From Staphylococcus marylandisciuri (GTDB lineage Bacteria; Bacillota; Bacilli; Staphylococcales; Staphylococcaceae): DNA of 64,000 nucleotides. The first letter of the stretch is position 1; each line of letters begins with the position of its first letter. Below are positions 1 to 11,209 of the stretch, in pieces. The notes under the pieces are model-generated. The model was not told the DNA's origin. It saw only the letters and a program-made list of their open reading frames with translations, and searched no databases. The DNA lies in the NCBI RefSeq assembly GCF_025519785.1, contig NZ_JAOPKZ010000004.1:62001-126000 (forward strand), given 5' to 3'. The translations under genes were made by a program, and so were the position numbers.

Positions 1-371
1 TCATAGCAAAAGTTGTAAGCCCTTTCTTTAAGTATTATTTACGATTATACACAACCCTATTCAATAAATAAATAAGTAAATTGTATAATCAGAGAATTTT
101 TATAGCTAATTGTAAATTCTGCGTTATACTTAAGGTTGGAAGAAATAACAAGATTATAGAAGCATATATTCAAAATCAATTACAAGAGGACATCGTTGCA
201 GAATAACTAACAATGATAGAATATATAGCTCTATTAACAGGAGAAGAGAATAATAGATTGAGAAAAATTTAGACTCCTTTTAAGGGTCGCTGAGGAAGTA
301 GTAAAGTTGCTGAATTTTTCCAGTGGCTGTTCAATGAGTGATCAGTAACTTAGACTTTTGGCCAGAGAGCA
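1..371. other. Intergenic region upstream of the ess locus, no intact gene
   Basis: No convincing gene is visible. Between about 160 and 270 there are short open stretches that read like protein (for example the frame giving AYIQNQLQEDIVAE, then MIEYIALLTGEENNRL), separated by stop codons. They may be remnants of a decayed gene, but I could not identify it. Confidence 0.4.
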
Positions 372-406
372 AACCATTCACTTTATGAATGGGTTTTCAT
401 TTTTTT
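372..406 (+). terminator. Rho-independent terminator-like hairpin before esxA
   Basis: AACCATTCA and TGAATGGGTT form an imperfect stem with a CTTTA loop, followed by a T-rich run. It would insulate esxA from whatever lies upstream, which is outside the readable gene content. Confidence 0.55.
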
Positions 407-546
407 GAAAATTTTGAATAAAAGTGTATACAACATGAGCCCGTTAGGTTATTATTATGTTTAAAGTACATATCTTTAAAAACTTTTGTTTTTTTAAATG
501 TGACTTTTAAAAAGTTTGGTTAATACCATTTCAGGAGGTTTTTATT

Positions 547-840
547 ATGGCAATGATTAAAATGAGTCCAGAAGAAATAAGAGCTAAGTCTCAATCATAC
601 GGTAATGGTGCTGAACAAATTCATCAAATACTTTCAGATTTAACGCGTGCACAAGGTGAAATTGCTGCTAACTGGGAAGGACAAGCATTTAGTCGTTTCG
701 AAGAACAATTCCAACAATTAAGTCCAAAGGTAGATAAGTTTGCTCAATTATTAGAAGAAATCAAACAACAGTTAAATAGCACTGCTGATGCTGTACAAGA
801 ACATGACCAACAGTTATCAAATAATTTTGGTTTACAGTAA
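547..840 (+). CDS. esxA: EsxA, WXG100 type VII secreted protein
   Basis: Small secreted helical-hairpin protein of the ESAT-6/WXG100 family and the first gene of the Ess (type VII) locus. At 97 residues it has the length of S. aureus EsxA and nearly its sequence. The Trp-Glu-Gly turn is at residues 43-45, and there is no signal peptide, as expected for export by EssC. The start follows a strong Shine-Dalgarno (AGGAGG, about 8 nt upstream). In S. aureus EsxA is secreted as a dimer and is needed for secretion of other substrates. A 77-nt gap separates it from esaA, so it may be transcribed alone at high level as well as with the operon. Confidence 0.97.
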   Translation: MAMIKMSPEEIRAKSQSYGNGAEQIHQILSDLTRAQGEIAANWEGQAFSRFEEQFQQLSPKVDKFAQLLEEIKQQLNSTADAVQEHDQQLSNNFGLQ

Positions 841-917
841 TTATTTTAAAATATTGAGCCACATGTCAAAGTGTGGCTTCAATTTAAATATTTTAAAAGA
901 GTTGAAAGGAACAACTT

Positions 918-3900
918 ATGCAAAAGAAAAAATGGATTTATACGTTAGCCATAATATTAATCGTTTTGATAACTTTCACGGGAATTTTGATGGTTGTTCA
1001 ACAAAAAAATGGTGACCAAACTGAAAATAGTATTAAAAATGAAGTAAAAAAGAATAAAGATATTCAAATAGCAATAGTAAATGAGGACCAGCAAACAACT
1101 TATAATGGTAAAAAAATTAAATTAGGTGAACCATTTATTGAGAGGTTATCTTATCAGAATAAATACAAATTTGAAACAGTATCTAGAAGTATTGCAGAAA
1201 ATGGATTGAAACAAGGTAAATATCAAGTCATGCTTGTCATACCAAAGAATTTTTCAAAATTAGCTATGCAAATAGATGAAAAAACACCATCTAAAATGTC
1301 TATACAGTATAAAACGGCTGTAGGTCAAAAAGAAAGCGTAGCAAGAGAAACTGAGAAGGTTGTTGGCAGCGTATTAAATGATTTTAATAAATATTTGATT
1401 CAGATATATTTAACAAGTATTATTGATAATTTACACAATGCTCAAGAAAACGTTAGGGATATTATAAAGCGTGAACAGAGCGTATATAATAGATTTTCTG
1501 ATTATTTACTCAATCCATTAAATGATTTCCCATCGCTATTTACAGATGCCTTGGTTAATTCATTAGGTGCTAATCATGACATTACAAAAATGATTCAAAA
1601 CTATAATAATTCATTGTTAAGTTCTGATTCTAGTGTTTTTAATATTGATACGAATAGTTCAGCATCAACAATTGTGCAAGATCAAAATTCGCTATTTGAA
1701 GAAAATATCTCGGCTTTAGAACAGACATTGAATGATTATAAATCTCAGAAACGCAGCGTAGAAATCAATAACTATATTAACCAATTAAAACAAGTAAATA
1801 GTCATTTGGATCAACAGACAGATATAGAAAATCGGTCAAGAAAAGTATATAAAAAAGCTTTTAAAGAGACTTTAAATAAAATAGAGAAAGATATTAAAAA
1901 AGAGGAATCACCATTTACAGAAGAGATGGTTGATGAATATAGACAAAAACTCACAGAGTCTATGAAGACGCAGTTAGACAATAACAAAGAACTAAAAGAA
2001 GCTTTAGAATCATCTAACACAGAAAGACAAAAAGTTAATGACACGATGATTAATAATTTACGCAATGCAATAGAAAATAATCATACGAGTGACGATGCAT
2101 TTTATATTCTCAATATGTCAGCGCAAGATTTGAAAAAAACAGGTTTGTCTCCAGAATCAGTTTCTGAGTATCAGCAAATATTAGACGATGTTCAAACATT
2201 TAAAGAAGATTTTAATAAATCTCATCCAGGTGAACACATTCGTCAGGATAATTATCATGAAGAATTAAATGCGGATGATACGACGAAGTTAATTAATAAA
2301 GGCGTTAATGTTGAACGTCAGGAAACAATAAAAAGTAAAGATTTAAATCAGTTAACAATTGCAACAGACCCAAATTTTAATTTTGAAGGTACTGTGAAGA
2401 TAAATGGTAAAAAATACGATATAAAAGATCAAAATATCGAATTAGATACTACCCGAAGAACTTATAATATTGAAGTGAAAGGTGTAGCCAAACTAAAGCC
2501 AGAAGATAAATATCAAAAAGCTTTCCTTAAAGATAAAATGATGCGTTTACAATTAATATTTGGTCAAGCGAACAAGAATAAAGATGAAAATAATGAAAAA
2601 ACAGACGAAGGGACAATAGCGAAATCAACTGAGAAACAAGAAGGAGAAAATATAAGTGTTGTCGATTTATCAATTAATCATAACCTAGAAGGGCAGTTAA
2701 TTAGAGCGGAAGTCAAGCAACAGTTACGTTCATTAGATAGATTTAAAGCGCAATATAATATATTTAAAGACATGGATTTGAAATTAGAAGATCCTAAAAT
2801 AAAAAATGAAGATATTGTAAACATGATGGTTAACGAAGTTATTAAAGATATGGAGCACTTTAAAATGGACAAATCATCATTACTAAATCTAATTGAAGAT
2901 ATGAATGATTCTTCCGATAAGATGATCGATGAACTTCTTAATAACAAAGATCAAATGAGTAAAATTAAAGAAGACATCAATACGTTAGTTAATGATTTAA
3001 GCGAAACTGAAAAAACACTTAATGACGATCCCGTAGAACCCAAGGTTGATCGAGAAAAGGGTAAAGAATTCACAACTTTATCTACAAATTTAGATATTGA
3101 AATAAGTAAATTATCACAGAGAAGTACGCAATTATTATCAGACAGTCAAAAATCCAAGTCTATCTCAGAGTCAATAAGCGGAAAGTTAAATCAACTTGAT
3201 GATAATGTTAGCAAACTTCATGCAAGTGGTAAGGCACTTGGAACAAGAGCAAATGACTTAAATAAAGAAATGGCAGAAAATGACAACGACAACCAATTAT
3301 TTTCAAAACATTTTGAAAAAGTTCTAGCTAATTCTAAAGACGGGGCTCGTCAGAATGAAGCTTTAAAAGCATTTATGAGTAACCCTATACAGAAGAAAAA
3401 TCTAGAAAATGTATTGGCAAACAACAGTTCAAAAGACACAATGTCTTCAACAATTCTTGTCCTACTCATGTACTTATTAGCAATGATGACTGGCTACGTA
3501 TTCTATAGTTATGAACGTACCAAAGGAGCATTGAATATCGTTAAAGAAGATTTTAATAGGCATAATCATTTATGGAATAATTTAATTAACGCTGCAATCA
3601 TTGCTACGGCTGGTTTAGTAGAGGGCATAATTATAGGTATCATCGCATTGAACCGTTATGCGATATTATCAGGATATAAAGTAAGATTTATGTTGATGAT
3701 TATTATTACGATGGTTGTATTTGTATTGATTAATACTTATTTATTAAGACAATTAAAGTCCATTGGTATGTTTATTATGATTTTAGTACTAGCTATGTAC
3801 TTTGTAACAATGAATTATTTAAATCCTACTGGTAATAATCAGGGATTGAATAAATTCTCACCATTATCATATATCGATACGATGATATTTAATTATTTAA

Positions 3901-4010
3901 ATGCAGAAGACCCAGTGGGTCTAGCCTTAATTATATTAGCTATCGTGGCCCTTATGGGATTCGTATTGAACATGTTTATTAAGCAGTTTAAGAAAGTGAG
4001 GTTATTATGA
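918..4010 (+). CDS. esaA: EsaA, type VII secretion membrane protein
   Basis: Large membrane component of the staphylococcal type VII machine (YueB/Pip family). The 1030 residues begin with a short cytoplasmic stretch and one membrane helix (about 7-27). A long extracellular region follows, rich in Lys, Glu and Asn and largely coiled-coil, to about residue 840. The protein ends with a block of five or six membrane helices (about 843-1025). S. aureus EsaA is about 1009 residues with the same layout, and its ectodomain is surface exposed. AAAGGA precedes the ATG. The stop overlaps the essA start by 4 nt (ATGA), so the two are translationally coupled. Confidence 0.95.
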   Translation: MQKKKWIYTLAIILIVLITFTGILMVVQQKNGDQTENSIKNEVKKNKDIQIAIVNEDQQTTYNGKKIKLGEPFIERLSYQNKYKFETVSRSIAENGLKQGKYQVMLVIPKNFSKLAMQIDEKTPSKMSIQYKTAVGQKESVARETEKVVGSVLNDFNKYLIQIYLTSIIDNLHNAQENVRDIIKREQSVYNRFSDYLLNPLNDFPSLFTDALVNSLGANHDITKMIQNYNNSLLSSDSSVFNIDTNSSASTIVQDQNSLFEENISALEQTLNDYKSQKRSVEINNYINQLKQVNSHLDQQTDIENRSRKVYKKAFKETLNKIEKDIKKEESPFTEEMVDEYRQKLTESMKTQLDNNKELKEALESSNTERQKVNDTMINNLRNAIENNHTSDDAFYILNMSAQDLKKTGLSPESVSEYQQILDDVQTFKEDFNKSHPGEHIRQDNYHEELNADDTTKLINKGVNVERQETIKSKDLNQLTIATDPNFNFEGTVKINGKKYDIKDQNIELDTTRRTYNIEVKGVAKLKPEDKYQKAFLKDKMMRLQLIFGQANKNKDENNEKTDEGTIAKSTEKQEGENISVVDLSINHNLEGQLIRAEVKQQLRSLDRFKAQYNIFKDMDLKLEDPKIKNEDIVNMMVNEVIKDMEHFKMDKSSLLNLIEDMNDSSDKMIDELLNNKDQMSKIKEDINTLVNDLSETEKTLNDDPVEPKVDREKGKEFTTLSTNLDIEISKLSQRSTQLLSDSQKSKSISESISGKLNQLDDNVSKLHASGKALGTRANDLNKEMAENDNDNQLFSKHFEKVLANSKDGARQNEALKAFMSNPIQKKNLENVLANNSSKDTMSSTILVLLMYLLAMMTGYVFYSYERTKGALNIVKEDFNRHNHLWNNLINAAIIATAGLVEGIIIGIIALNRYAILSGYKVRFMLMIIITMVVFVLINTYLLRQLKSIGMFIMILVLAMYFVTMNYLNPTGNNQGLNKFSPLSYIDTMIFNYLNAEDPVGLALIILAIVALMGFVLNMFIKQFKKVRLL

Positions 4011-4447
4011 TGTTGATTGAAGCATTATTGACCTTGACGTTATTAACTGCAGATAAACAACATGGAAGCCTTGATATTAATGTTAAGCAAGAGGATAAAG
4101 AAATCATTAATAATGGTTTAAATCAATATGATACAACATTGTTTGATAAAGATAGTAAAGCTGTAAATGAAAGAATCAAAGAAAAGAAACTAAAAAAAGA
4201 ACAAGAAATTAAAAATAATATATTTCATGTTCAGCCCGGCACATCGGCCCGTTTGGATGATATAAAAAAAGTACTGTTTACCTCAACAAAGAATTCTGAA
4301 AAAGGTTCGCAAAGTGATAAAAAACCTTATATTCAAAACAAGCAGGAGAAAAATATATTACCGTACATTTTGTTAAGTATAGGAGCTTTTTTAACAATTG
4401 GATTTGTCATATTTTCAATTAGAAGAGGGAGACGAAAACAACAATGA
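4007..4447 (+). CDS. essA: EssA, type VII secretion membrane protein
   Basis: Small core component of the Ess machine, 146 residues (S. aureus about 152). The N-terminus is hydrophobic and signal-like (about 1-16). A charged extracytoplasmic middle follows, then one C-terminal membrane helix (about 117-138) ending in a basic tail (RRGRRKQQ). Either of two adjacent ATG codons (4007 or 4010) could be the start. The gene overlaps esaA by 4 nt upstream and esaB by 4 nt downstream. It is essential for EsxA export in S. aureus. Identification rests on position, length and topology. Confidence 0.9.
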   Translation: MMLIEALLTLTLLTADKQHGSLDINVKQEDKEIINNGLNQYDTTLFDKDSKAVNERIKEKKLKKEQEIKNNIFHVQPGTSARLDDIKKVLFTSTKNSEKGSQSDKKPYIQNKQEKNILPYILLSIGAFLTIGFVIFSIRRGRRKQQ

Positions 4448-4686
4448 GACAACACAAAAAAGTGACGTTTGATTTTTCTAATTATAATTTGGGGACGTAC
4501 GATTTAGCTGTACCTATATATTTACCGCTAAAAAGCTTGCTGCCTTTAGTAATTGATAGTTTAGATATTGAAATTTACGACCTGAGAATTCAAGTTAAAG
4601 TGATGACCAAAAAGCAATTATTAGTAGAAAATGATAGATTAATTGATTTTCAAATTGCTGACGGTGATATTTTGAAATTATTATAA
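4444..4686 (+). CDS. esaB: EsaB, ubiquitin-like type VII component
   Basis: 80-residue cytoplasmic protein of the YukD/EsaB ubiquitin-like fold family, the usual length. It begins with a basic strand (MRQHKKVTFDF) and ends in the hydrophobic strand DGDILKLL typical of the family. It lies between essA (4-nt overlap) and essB (12-nt gap). In S. aureus it is a core cytoplasmic component needed for secretion, with a structure like ubiquitin but no conjugation motif. Confidence 0.93.
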   Translation: MRQHKKVTFDFSNYNLGTYDLAVPIYLPLKSLLPLVIDSLDIEIYDLRIQVKVMTKKQLLVENDRLIDFQIADGDILKLL

Positions 4687-4698
4687 GGGGAATGAAAA

Positions 4699-6030
4699 AT
4701 GGCTAATAATATGTCTAAAGAAAATAATGAACTTGAACCATTAGACAGTGCAATAGATACGGATCATCAAAATATACAACGAATAGATAAGAGAGAAATA
4801 TCTAAAGCTTCAATTAAATCAGAACACCATCATCTAATGTATTTACTCGAACAACGTAGCCAATATTTCATAGATGCTAATGTGACAGAACTCAAGGATA
4901 GCTATCAAATTCACTATAATCTTTCCGAGCATGCAATACCCTTTGAAAATATAAAAGCATTTTCCAAAAATGAAAAGTTAAGATATTTATTAAACATATC
5001 AAAATTACAAGATATAGGTAATACGAGATATACATTTAATTTAGGTGCAGAAGAACTTTATTTTACAAAAGATGGTTTACCATTGGTGAAAACACGAGGT
5101 TTGAAAAATATAGTTGCACCATTACCTTTGTCAGAAGAAGAATTGTTAACGCGTTACAAAGCACTTATCATTCATGCATTTAACCAAAAGACATCATTCG
5201 AAGCATTAGTTGAAGGCAATTTAGATTTACATAAAGGCACGCCTTTTGAAAATAAAGTGATAGAAACAAAATCCCTAACAGAATTACAATCATTCTTGAA
5301 TAGTCAATATGATAAGCATCAAAAGGATTACACCCAAAATTTCACATACGTAAGAAAAATACGATACACCATTTTTAAATGGTTGGCTACTACAGTTAGC
5401 GTTATAACAATTAGCTTGATTGCCTTTTTGGCATACATATATTTTTCAGTAATGAAAATAAATGAACAAGTAGAAAATGGATATCAATCCTATGTGAAAG
5501 CAGATTATACGCAAGTACTAAATGACTATAAAGATTTAAATGGAAAAAAGTTAGATAAAGAAGCGTTATATATTTATGCAACAAGTTATATAGAAACGAA
5601 TAAACAAGGGTTAGAGAAAAAGAAAAAGGAAAATTTATTAAACAATGTAACACCTAACTCAAACAAAGATTATTTGCTGTATTGGTTTGAGTTAGGTCAA
5701 GGACATCTAGATGAGGCACTAAATATTGCTACATATTTAGACGACAACGACATTATGAAACTAGCATTAATTAATAAACTAAGTGATATAAAAAATAATC
5801 CGGATTTATCAAATGATAAACGTTCAGAAGAAACGAAAAAATATAATGATAAATTACAAGATATTTTAGATAAAGAAAAAGAAGCTAAAGAAGAAAAGGC
5901 TAAAGAACAAGAAGAAGCAGATAAGAAAAAAGATGAAAAAATAAAACAACAAGAAGAAAACGAGAAAAAGCAAAAAGAACAAGCACAAAAAGATAAAGAG
6001 AAAAGACAAAAGGCCGAACGTAATAAATAG
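4699..6030 (+). CDS. essB: EssB, type VII pseudokinase-fold membrane protein
   Basis: Single-pass membrane protein of the YukC/EssB family, 443 residues (S. aureus 444). The N-terminal cytoplasmic half has the pseudokinase fold known for this family. One membrane helix lies at about residues 224-250 (around VSVITISLIAFLAYIYF). The extracellular half is helical and ends in a highly charged Lys/Glu/Gln coiled tail from about residue 385. The Shine-Dalgarno is AAGGGGAATG. EssB bridges EssC and the other membrane components. The gap to essC is 20 nt. Confidence 0.95.
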   Translation: MANNMSKENNELEPLDSAIDTDHQNIQRIDKREISKASIKSEHHHLMYLLEQRSQYFIDANVTELKDSYQIHYNLSEHAIPFENIKAFSKNEKLRYLLNISKLQDIGNTRYTFNLGAEELYFTKDGLPLVKTRGLKNIVAPLPLSEEELLTRYKALIIHAFNQKTSFEALVEGNLDLHKGTPFENKVIETKSLTELQSFLNSQYDKHQKDYTQNFTYVRKIRYTIFKWLATTVSVITISLIAFLAYIYFSVMKINEQVENGYQSYVKADYTQVLNDYKDLNGKKLDKEALYIYATSYIETNKQGLEKKKKENLLNNVTPNSNKDYLLYWFELGQGHLDEALNIATYLDDNDIMKLALINKLSDIKNNPDLSNDKRSEETKKYNDKLQDILDKEKEAKEEKAKEQEEADKKKDEKIKQQEENEKKQKEQAQKDKEKRQKAERNK

Positions 6031-6050
6031 TATGGGACTGAGACACCACG

Positions 6051-9000
6051 ATGCATAAATTAATTATAAAGCACCAAGAACAATTAAAAATGCTCAATCT
6101 GAAAGACCATAAAACGTATACGATTAGTAATAATGACAGCGCAGATATTACAATTAAAAATTTAGAAGAAGTTATTCATTTAGAGCAAAATGACGCAGGC
6201 ATGTGGCAAGCAAACCATACAACGATATTTCAATCTCTAGTACGTAAAAGTGAACATGGTAACATTAATTTAATGCTTTATTCTGATGATGAAACACTTG
6301 CGTTTGAATATCCATCAGCTCAAGATGTAATGACAATTGGGCCAAATTCATTTGAAGATATAGAAGTTCATGATTTGTCCAGTGTGTTGATGTTTAAAAA
6401 TATCAATAATATTAGGCGCCAACAATATCTATTGTTAAGTAATGATAGTAGTGTTGATGTATATGTGAACTATGAATTAGAAAAAGGAAAGATCAAAAAG
6501 ATATTTGTAGGTGATCATGTATTTATAGAGGGAGTTTGGATAGAAATTCAGGCAGAAGGACTTGTGATTCGTTCACATAAGTCAGTGCAGTCTCAGTTAA
6601 TTCGATTGATGAGAAACGAGCCTAATGCTCAATTAGATGAATTTAATGACTATCATCGTTCCCCTAGAATTATTCATCGGGAACCGACAGATAAAATAAA
6701 AATAGAGAAACCACCACAGCCTATTCAAAAAAATAACACAATGTTATGGCGATCGATTATACCGCCACTCGTAATGATTGCATTAACTGTAGTGATTTTT
6801 TTAGTAAGACCTGTTGGTATTTATATACTGATGATGGTGGGTATGAGTGCAGTTACTATTATTTTCGGGATAACAACATATATTACTGAAAAAAAGAAAT
6901 ATAGAGAAGAAGTTGAGAAACGAGAAAAGGATTATAAGCAGTATCTGAGTGATAAAGCGACAGAAATCAATAATGCGATCAAAGATCAACGATTTAGTTT
7001 GAATTTTCATTATCCTACATTGCCAGAAATTAAGGATATTGTTGAAACAAAAGCACCTCGTATTTATGAGAAAACATCACATCACCATGACTTTTTACAT
7101 TACAAATTGGGGATAACAAGTATTGAGAAATCTTTCGAAATAGATTACCAAGAAGATGAATTTATCCAACGCCGTGATGAGTTGTTTGATGATGCTAAAG
7201 AGCTATATGAATTTTATCAAGATTTAGAACAAGCGCCACTAGTGAATGACTTAACACACGGACCTATTGCATATATCGGTACACGTCATCTCATTATTGA
7301 AGAATTAGAAAAAATGATGTTACAGTTAGCAACTTTCCATAGTTATCATGATATCGAATTTCTATTTGTTATCCGAGAAGATGAACGACAGTGGTTTAAT
7401 TGGGCACGATGGTTACCTCATATGACGTTCCAAGCGCAAAATATCAGAGGGTTTGTATACGATCAACGCACGCGGGATCAGATATTGACATCAGTATATA
7501 GCATGATTAAAGAACGTATACAAACAGCGCGTGAACACAGTAAGAGTAACGAAAAAAATATTTTCAATCCGCACCTCATCTTTGTGATTACAGATATGTC
7601 ACTCATTATAGACCACGTTATCTTAGAATATGTGAACCAAGATTTATCAGAATATGGTATATCGCTTATCTTTGTTGAAGATGTAATTGAAAGTTTGCCA
7701 GAGCATGTAGAGACAATTATTGACATTAAATCACGTACTGAAGGCGAACTGGTAATGAAAGAGGAAGAATTAAAGCAATTGAAATTCATACCAGAAGACA
7801 TGGGTGACTTAGACAAAGAATATATCGCCAGACGTTTAGCGAACTTAAATCATATTGAGCATATAAAAAATGCTATTCCGAATAGTATAACATTTTTACA
7901 AATGTACAATATTAATGAAGTGGAAGCACTAAATGTTGAGCAACGTTGGCAACAAAATGAAACATTTAAGACGATGGCAGTACCTTTAGGTGTGCGTGGC
8001 AAAGATGACATTTTGTCATTGGATTTACATGAAAAAGCGCATGGTCCTCATGGATTAATCGCAGGAACAACGGGTTCAGGTAAATCAGAGATTATCCAAT
8101 CGTATATACTTTCGTTAGCCGTCAACTTCCATCCCCATGAAATTGCATTCTTACTAATTGACTATAAAGGTGGTGGTATGGCTAATTTATTTAAAGATTT
8201 AAAACATCTTGTAGGTACAATTACCAATTTAGATGGTGATGAAGCCATGCGTGCATTGACGTCGATTAAAGCTGAGTTGCGAAAACGGCAACGTCTATTT
8301 GGTCAATTTGATGTGAACCATATTAATCAGTATCATAAGCTCTTTAAAGAAGGTATAGCTACTGAACCTATGCCACATCTATTTATCATTTCTGATGAAT
8401 TTGCCGAATTAAAATCTGAGCAACCGGATTTCATGAAAGAACTCGTATCAACTGCGCGTATTGGACGTTCTTTAGGGATACATTTAATACTCGCTACACA
8501 AAAACCTTCAGGTGTTGTCGATGATCAAATATGGTCCAACTCTAAATTTAAATTAGCGTTAAAAGTGCAGGATAGACAAGATAGCAATGAAATCTTAAAA
8601 ACACCTGACGCAGCAGATATCACCTTACCTGGTCGTGCTTATTTACAAGTAGGTAATAATGAAATTTATGAATTATTTCAATCTGCGTGGAGCGGTTCTG
8701 TTTATGACTCTATAGGAGACGCACTTGAAGTGGAAGATAAGACGATTTATATGGTTAATGATTTTGGCCAATTACAAGCGATCAATAAGGATTTAAGTAG
8801 TCTAGACAATGAGGAACCAGAAGAGACTTTAACAGAGTTAGAAGCGGTTATTGATCATATTGCGCAAGTTACTGAACGTTTAGGTATAGAACATGTCAAA
8901 CGCCCTTGGTTACCACCATTACCTGAAGCGGTATATCAAACGGAGTTAATAGAGAGTGACTTTAGAAAACTATGGTCAGACCAACCACCAGAAGTAGAAT

Positions 9001-10499
9001 TAACAATTGGTCTTAAGGATGTACCAGAAGAACAATATCAAGGCCCAATGTCACTTAAGTTAAATCAAGCAGGCCATATCGCTTTGATTGGAAGTCCAGG
9101 TTATGGCCGTACTACGTTCTTACACAATACAATATTTGATATAGCACGTCACTATCGTCCAGATCAAGCTCACATGTATTTATTTGATTTCGGAACGAAT
9201 GGTTTGATGCCTGTATCAGATGTGCCGCACGTAGCAGATTATTTTACAGTAGATCAAGAAGATAAAATTGAAAAGGCGATTAAGAGAGTTAACCAATTAA
9301 TATCAGAACGTAAGAAACTTCTTAGCCAAGAACGTGTAGTCAATATTGAGCAATTTAATAAGGAAACACAAGCAACTGTTCCTAACATCTTCATCATGAT
9401 TGATAATTACGACACTGTTAAGGAATCAACATTTGTTGAATCATTTGAAGAAATGATGGCTAAAGTTGCGCGTGAAGGACTGGCATTAGGTGTATATATT
9501 ATCTTAACAGGCTCTCGATCTAATGCGATTAAGTCAGCGATATTCACAAATATAAAAACTCGTATCGCACTTTATTTATTTGAAAATAATGAGCTCACGA
9601 ATATTATTGGCTCTTATAAGAAAGGTGTGAAAGATATTAAAGGTCGTGCTGCGATTAATGATGATAATTTCACTCAAATGCAGATAGCACAGCCGTTTGA
9701 ATTGGATGATGGGCAAACTTATAACAGTAGAATCGCAGATGAAGTTGCACAAATGAAAGAATATTATGTCGGTGATTACCCTGTACATATTCCAATGATA
9801 CCGGAGAAAGTTTTACTAGAAGATATGAAGGCGCGTTACGATTTAGAAAAGGTTATTTTGGAAGACCATCTATTACCACTCGGCTTAGATTTTGAAGATG
9901 TAGAGTTAGTGAGTTTAGATTTGTCAAAACCATCTATTATTACTGCATTAGAACCTAATGAATTAGAATACATGAATAATCTAATTTTAGATAATTTAAG
10001 CATACTAAGCAAACAGAATTTAGTGATTCTAATAGATGTGGATGAGAATTTAGCTAGCTATCAAGATAACGTTACTTCTTATTATTCAACGCATTCTGAA
10101 TTTAGTAATCTTAGAGCAGGATTCAAACATGAAATAGATGCTAGAAAAGAAGGTAAACGTTCAAGTGAAGATAAAAAAATAGTATTTATTAATAATATAA
10201 AACGCTTTAATCAAACAACTGGAATGACTGAAGATGAGATTAGAACACTCTTTAATGAAGGGCCAAAGTATAATGTGTTTGTTATAGCTAGTGGGCTATA
10301 CTCTGATACAGTTGGAGCATTTGATAAAGAAAGTAAAATGCTAACTAGAACAGTGAGCCAAGCTGTTATAGCGCATAAGATATCAGAACAAGAATTTATA
10401 AAAGTTAAAAATCAATATGGAGAACCAGAATTAAAAGCTAGAGAAATGTACTATGTTAATAATCAGGAATACAAAAAAATCAAACTTATTGGGGAGTAA
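6051..10499 (+). CDS. essC: EssC, FtsK/SpoIIIE-type ATPase of type VII secretion
   Basis: Motor and substrate-selecting ATPase of the Ess system, 1482 residues (S. aureus about 1479). Layout: two N-terminal FHA-like domains (to about 190), two membrane helices (about 230-275), then three tandem FtsK-type ATPase domains. Domain 1 is complete, with Walker A GTTGSGKS near residue 673 and Walker [12 protein letters not shown] near 777. Domain 2 carries GSPGYGRT near 1014, with Arg in place of the Walker Lys. Domain 3 is further degenerate. The last roughly 200 residues are Lys/Asn-rich. In S. aureus this C-terminal part is the variable region that defines EssC variants and matches the downstream effector set. 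The next gene starts 6 nt later. Confidence 0.96.
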   Translation: MHKLIIKHQEQLKMLNLKDHKTYTISNNDSADITIKNLEEVIHLEQNDAGMWQANHTTIFQSLVRKSEHGNINLMLYSDDETLAFEYPSAQDVMTIGPNSFEDIEVHDLSSVLMFKNINNIRRQQYLLLSNDSSVDVYVNYELEKGKIKKIFVGDHVFIEGVWIEIQAEGLVIRSHKSVQSQLIRLMRNEPNAQLDEFNDYHRSPRIIHREPTDKIKIEKPPQPIQKNNTMLWRSIIPPLVMIALTVVIFLVRPVGIYILMMVGMSAVTIIFGITTYITEKKKYREEVEKREKDYKQYLSDKATEINNAIKDQRFSLNFHYPTLPEIKDIVETKAPRIYEKTSHHHDFLHYKLGITSIEKSFEIDYQEDEFIQRRDELFDDAKELYEFYQDLEQAPLVNDLTHGPIAYIGTRHLIIEELEKMMLQLATFHSYHDIEFLFVIREDERQWFNWARWLPHMTFQAQNIRGFVYDQRTRDQILTSVYSMIKERIQTAREHSKSNEKNIFNPHLIFVITDMSLIIDHVILEYVNQDLSEYGISLIFVEDVIESLPEHVETIIDIKSRTEGELVMKEEELKQLKFIPEDMGDLDKEYIARRLANLNHIEHIKNAIPNSITFLQMYNINEVEALNVEQRWQQNETFKTMAVPLGVRGKDDILSLDLHEKAHGPHGLIAGTTGSGKSEIIQSYILSLAVNFHPHEIAFLLIDYKGGGMANLFKDLKHLVGTITNLDGDEAMRALTSIKAELRKRQRLFGQFDVNHINQYHKLFKEGIATEPMPHLFIISDEFAELKSEQPDFMKELVSTARIGRSLGIHLILATQKPSGVVDDQIWSNSKFKLALKVQDRQDSNEILKTPDAADITLPGRAYLQVGNNEIYELFQSAWSGSVYDSIGDALEVEDKTIYMVNDFGQLQAINKDLSSLDNEEPEETLTELEAVIDHIAQVTERLGIEHVKRPWLPPLPEAVYQTELIESDFRKLWSDQPPEVELTIGLKDVPEEQYQGPMSLKLNQAGHIALIGSPGYGRTTFLHNTIFDIARHYRPDQAHMYLFDFGTNGLMPVSDVPHVADYFTVDQEDKIEKAIKRVNQLISERKKLLSQERVVNIEQFNKETQATVPNIFIMIDNYDTVKESTFVESFEEMMAKVAREGLALGVYIILTGSRSNAIKSAIFTNIKTRIALYLFENNELTNIIGSYKKGVKDIKGRAAINDDNFTQMQIAQPFELDDGQTYNSRIADEVAQMKEYYVGDYPVHIPMIPEKVLLEDMKARYDLEKVILEDHLLPLGLDFEDVELVSLDLSKPSIITALEPNELEYMNNLILDNLSILSKQNLVILIDVDENLASYQDNVTSYYSTHSEFSNLRAGFKHEIDARKEGKRSSEDKKIVFINNIKRFNQTTGMTEDEIRTLFNEGPKYNVFVIASGLYSDTVGAFDKESKMLTRTVSQAVIAHKISEQEFIKVKNQYGEPELKAREMYYVNNQEYKKIKLIGE

Positions 10500-10504
10500 C
10501 CATT

Positions 10505-10774
10505 ATGATTAAATTAAATCAAGCTGAGGTTTCTGCAGATATAAGCAGTATTCGAAGTAATGGTCAGGGACTTATGTTGAACAATAGCGAAGCAAATCTT
10601 TCAAAAACGAATCTAATCACTTTCAAAGAATACGTAGAGATGTTTGAAAATTATCAAACAGCTATCTCTAATTATGAGGGAATAGTAAATCAAGATGTAT
10701 CGGCGATGGAGACAACAGTTAATGAAATTGTTGCAAATGATCAAGAGATAGCAGGTCAAATAAATAGCTCATAG
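10505..10774 (+). CDS. Small helical T7SS partner of the LXG toxin (TIGR04197/DUF3130 or DUF5344-like)
   Basis: 89-residue, all-helical, WXG100-sized protein with no signal peptide, lying directly after essC. It begins MIKLNQAEVSADI and is rich in Asn, Ser and Glu. Length, composition and position match the small LXG-associated alpha-helical proteins (Lap1 type, TIGR04197/DUF3130, or DUF5344) that bind LXG N-terminal domains and are needed for their export in streptococci, staphylococci and bacilli. No Trp-X-Gly motif is visible. The Shine-Dalgarno is GGGGAG. Function is inferred from gene order; the family call is from memory. Confidence 0.7.
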   Translation: MIKLNQAEVSADISSIRSNGQGLMLNNSEANLSKTNLITFKEYVEMFENYQTAISNYEGIVNQDVSAMETTVNEIVANDQEIAGQINSS

Positions 10775-10786
10775 GGGGAGATTAAA

Positions 10787-11182
10787 ATGAGTAACAAGGG
10801 TGAAATCAGAAGACAAATTACGAGAAAAGAGAGTGAAAGAGGTACGAAACAAATAGAATTAATTGATTTAAAAGATGACTTAAGGAGGTTAAAAGAGGCT
10901 TTAAAGGAAGTTGAATCATCACAAGATGACTTTACTAGTGCGAAAAGTTTATATGATAAGACGGAAATAAGTGATTTAGATTGGAAAGGTCAAACGCGTA
11001 GTAAAAGCGATACACATAAAGATGACATAGATAAAGAAATGAAGTCAGTTGCAGATGATTTTGATGAAAGTATTACGGATTTAAAGAATGATATATCAAA
11101 AAAAGAAATTGAGATCTCTGGTGTAGAAGGTGAAATTAGTTCCTTAACCAGTGAAATAAATATTTTGAGAGCTAAATTATAA
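10787..11182 (+). CDS. Coiled-coil LXG-associated protein (YwqH/DUF5082-like)
   Basis: 131-residue, highly charged protein. An N-terminal coiled coil (about 1-45) and a C-terminal one (about 90-130) flank a Trp-containing link (LDWKGQTRSK, about 65). This is the shape of DUF5082/YwqH proteins and of Lap2-type LXG partners. It is preceded by GGGGAG and followed 28 nt later by the LXG gene. The likely job is as a targeting factor for the LXG domain, together with the 89-residue protein. The exact family is uncertain. Confidence 0.7.
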   Translation: MSNKGEIRRQITRKESERGTKQIELIDLKDDLRRLKEALKEVESSQDDFTSAKSLYDKTEISDLDWKGQTRSKSDTHKDDIDKEMKSVADDFDESITDLKNDISKKEIEISGVEGEISSLTSEINILRAKL

Positions 11183-11209
11183 GTTGAGAAATTATAAGGA
11201 GGGATTTAG

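Noticed and set aside
160..270. Protein-like fragments upstream of esxA
   Set aside because: Broken by stops and not recognisable; noted only as a possible remnant.
788..1015. 75-codon frame overlapping esxA and esaA
   Set aside because: Out of frame with both real genes, no ribosome site, and most of it lies inside them.
5411..6097. Several reverse-strand frames of 65-119 codons opposite essB
   Set aside because: They are antisense shadows of the Lys/Glu-rich essB tail, which reads as Phe/Leu/Ser on the other strand; no ribosome sites.
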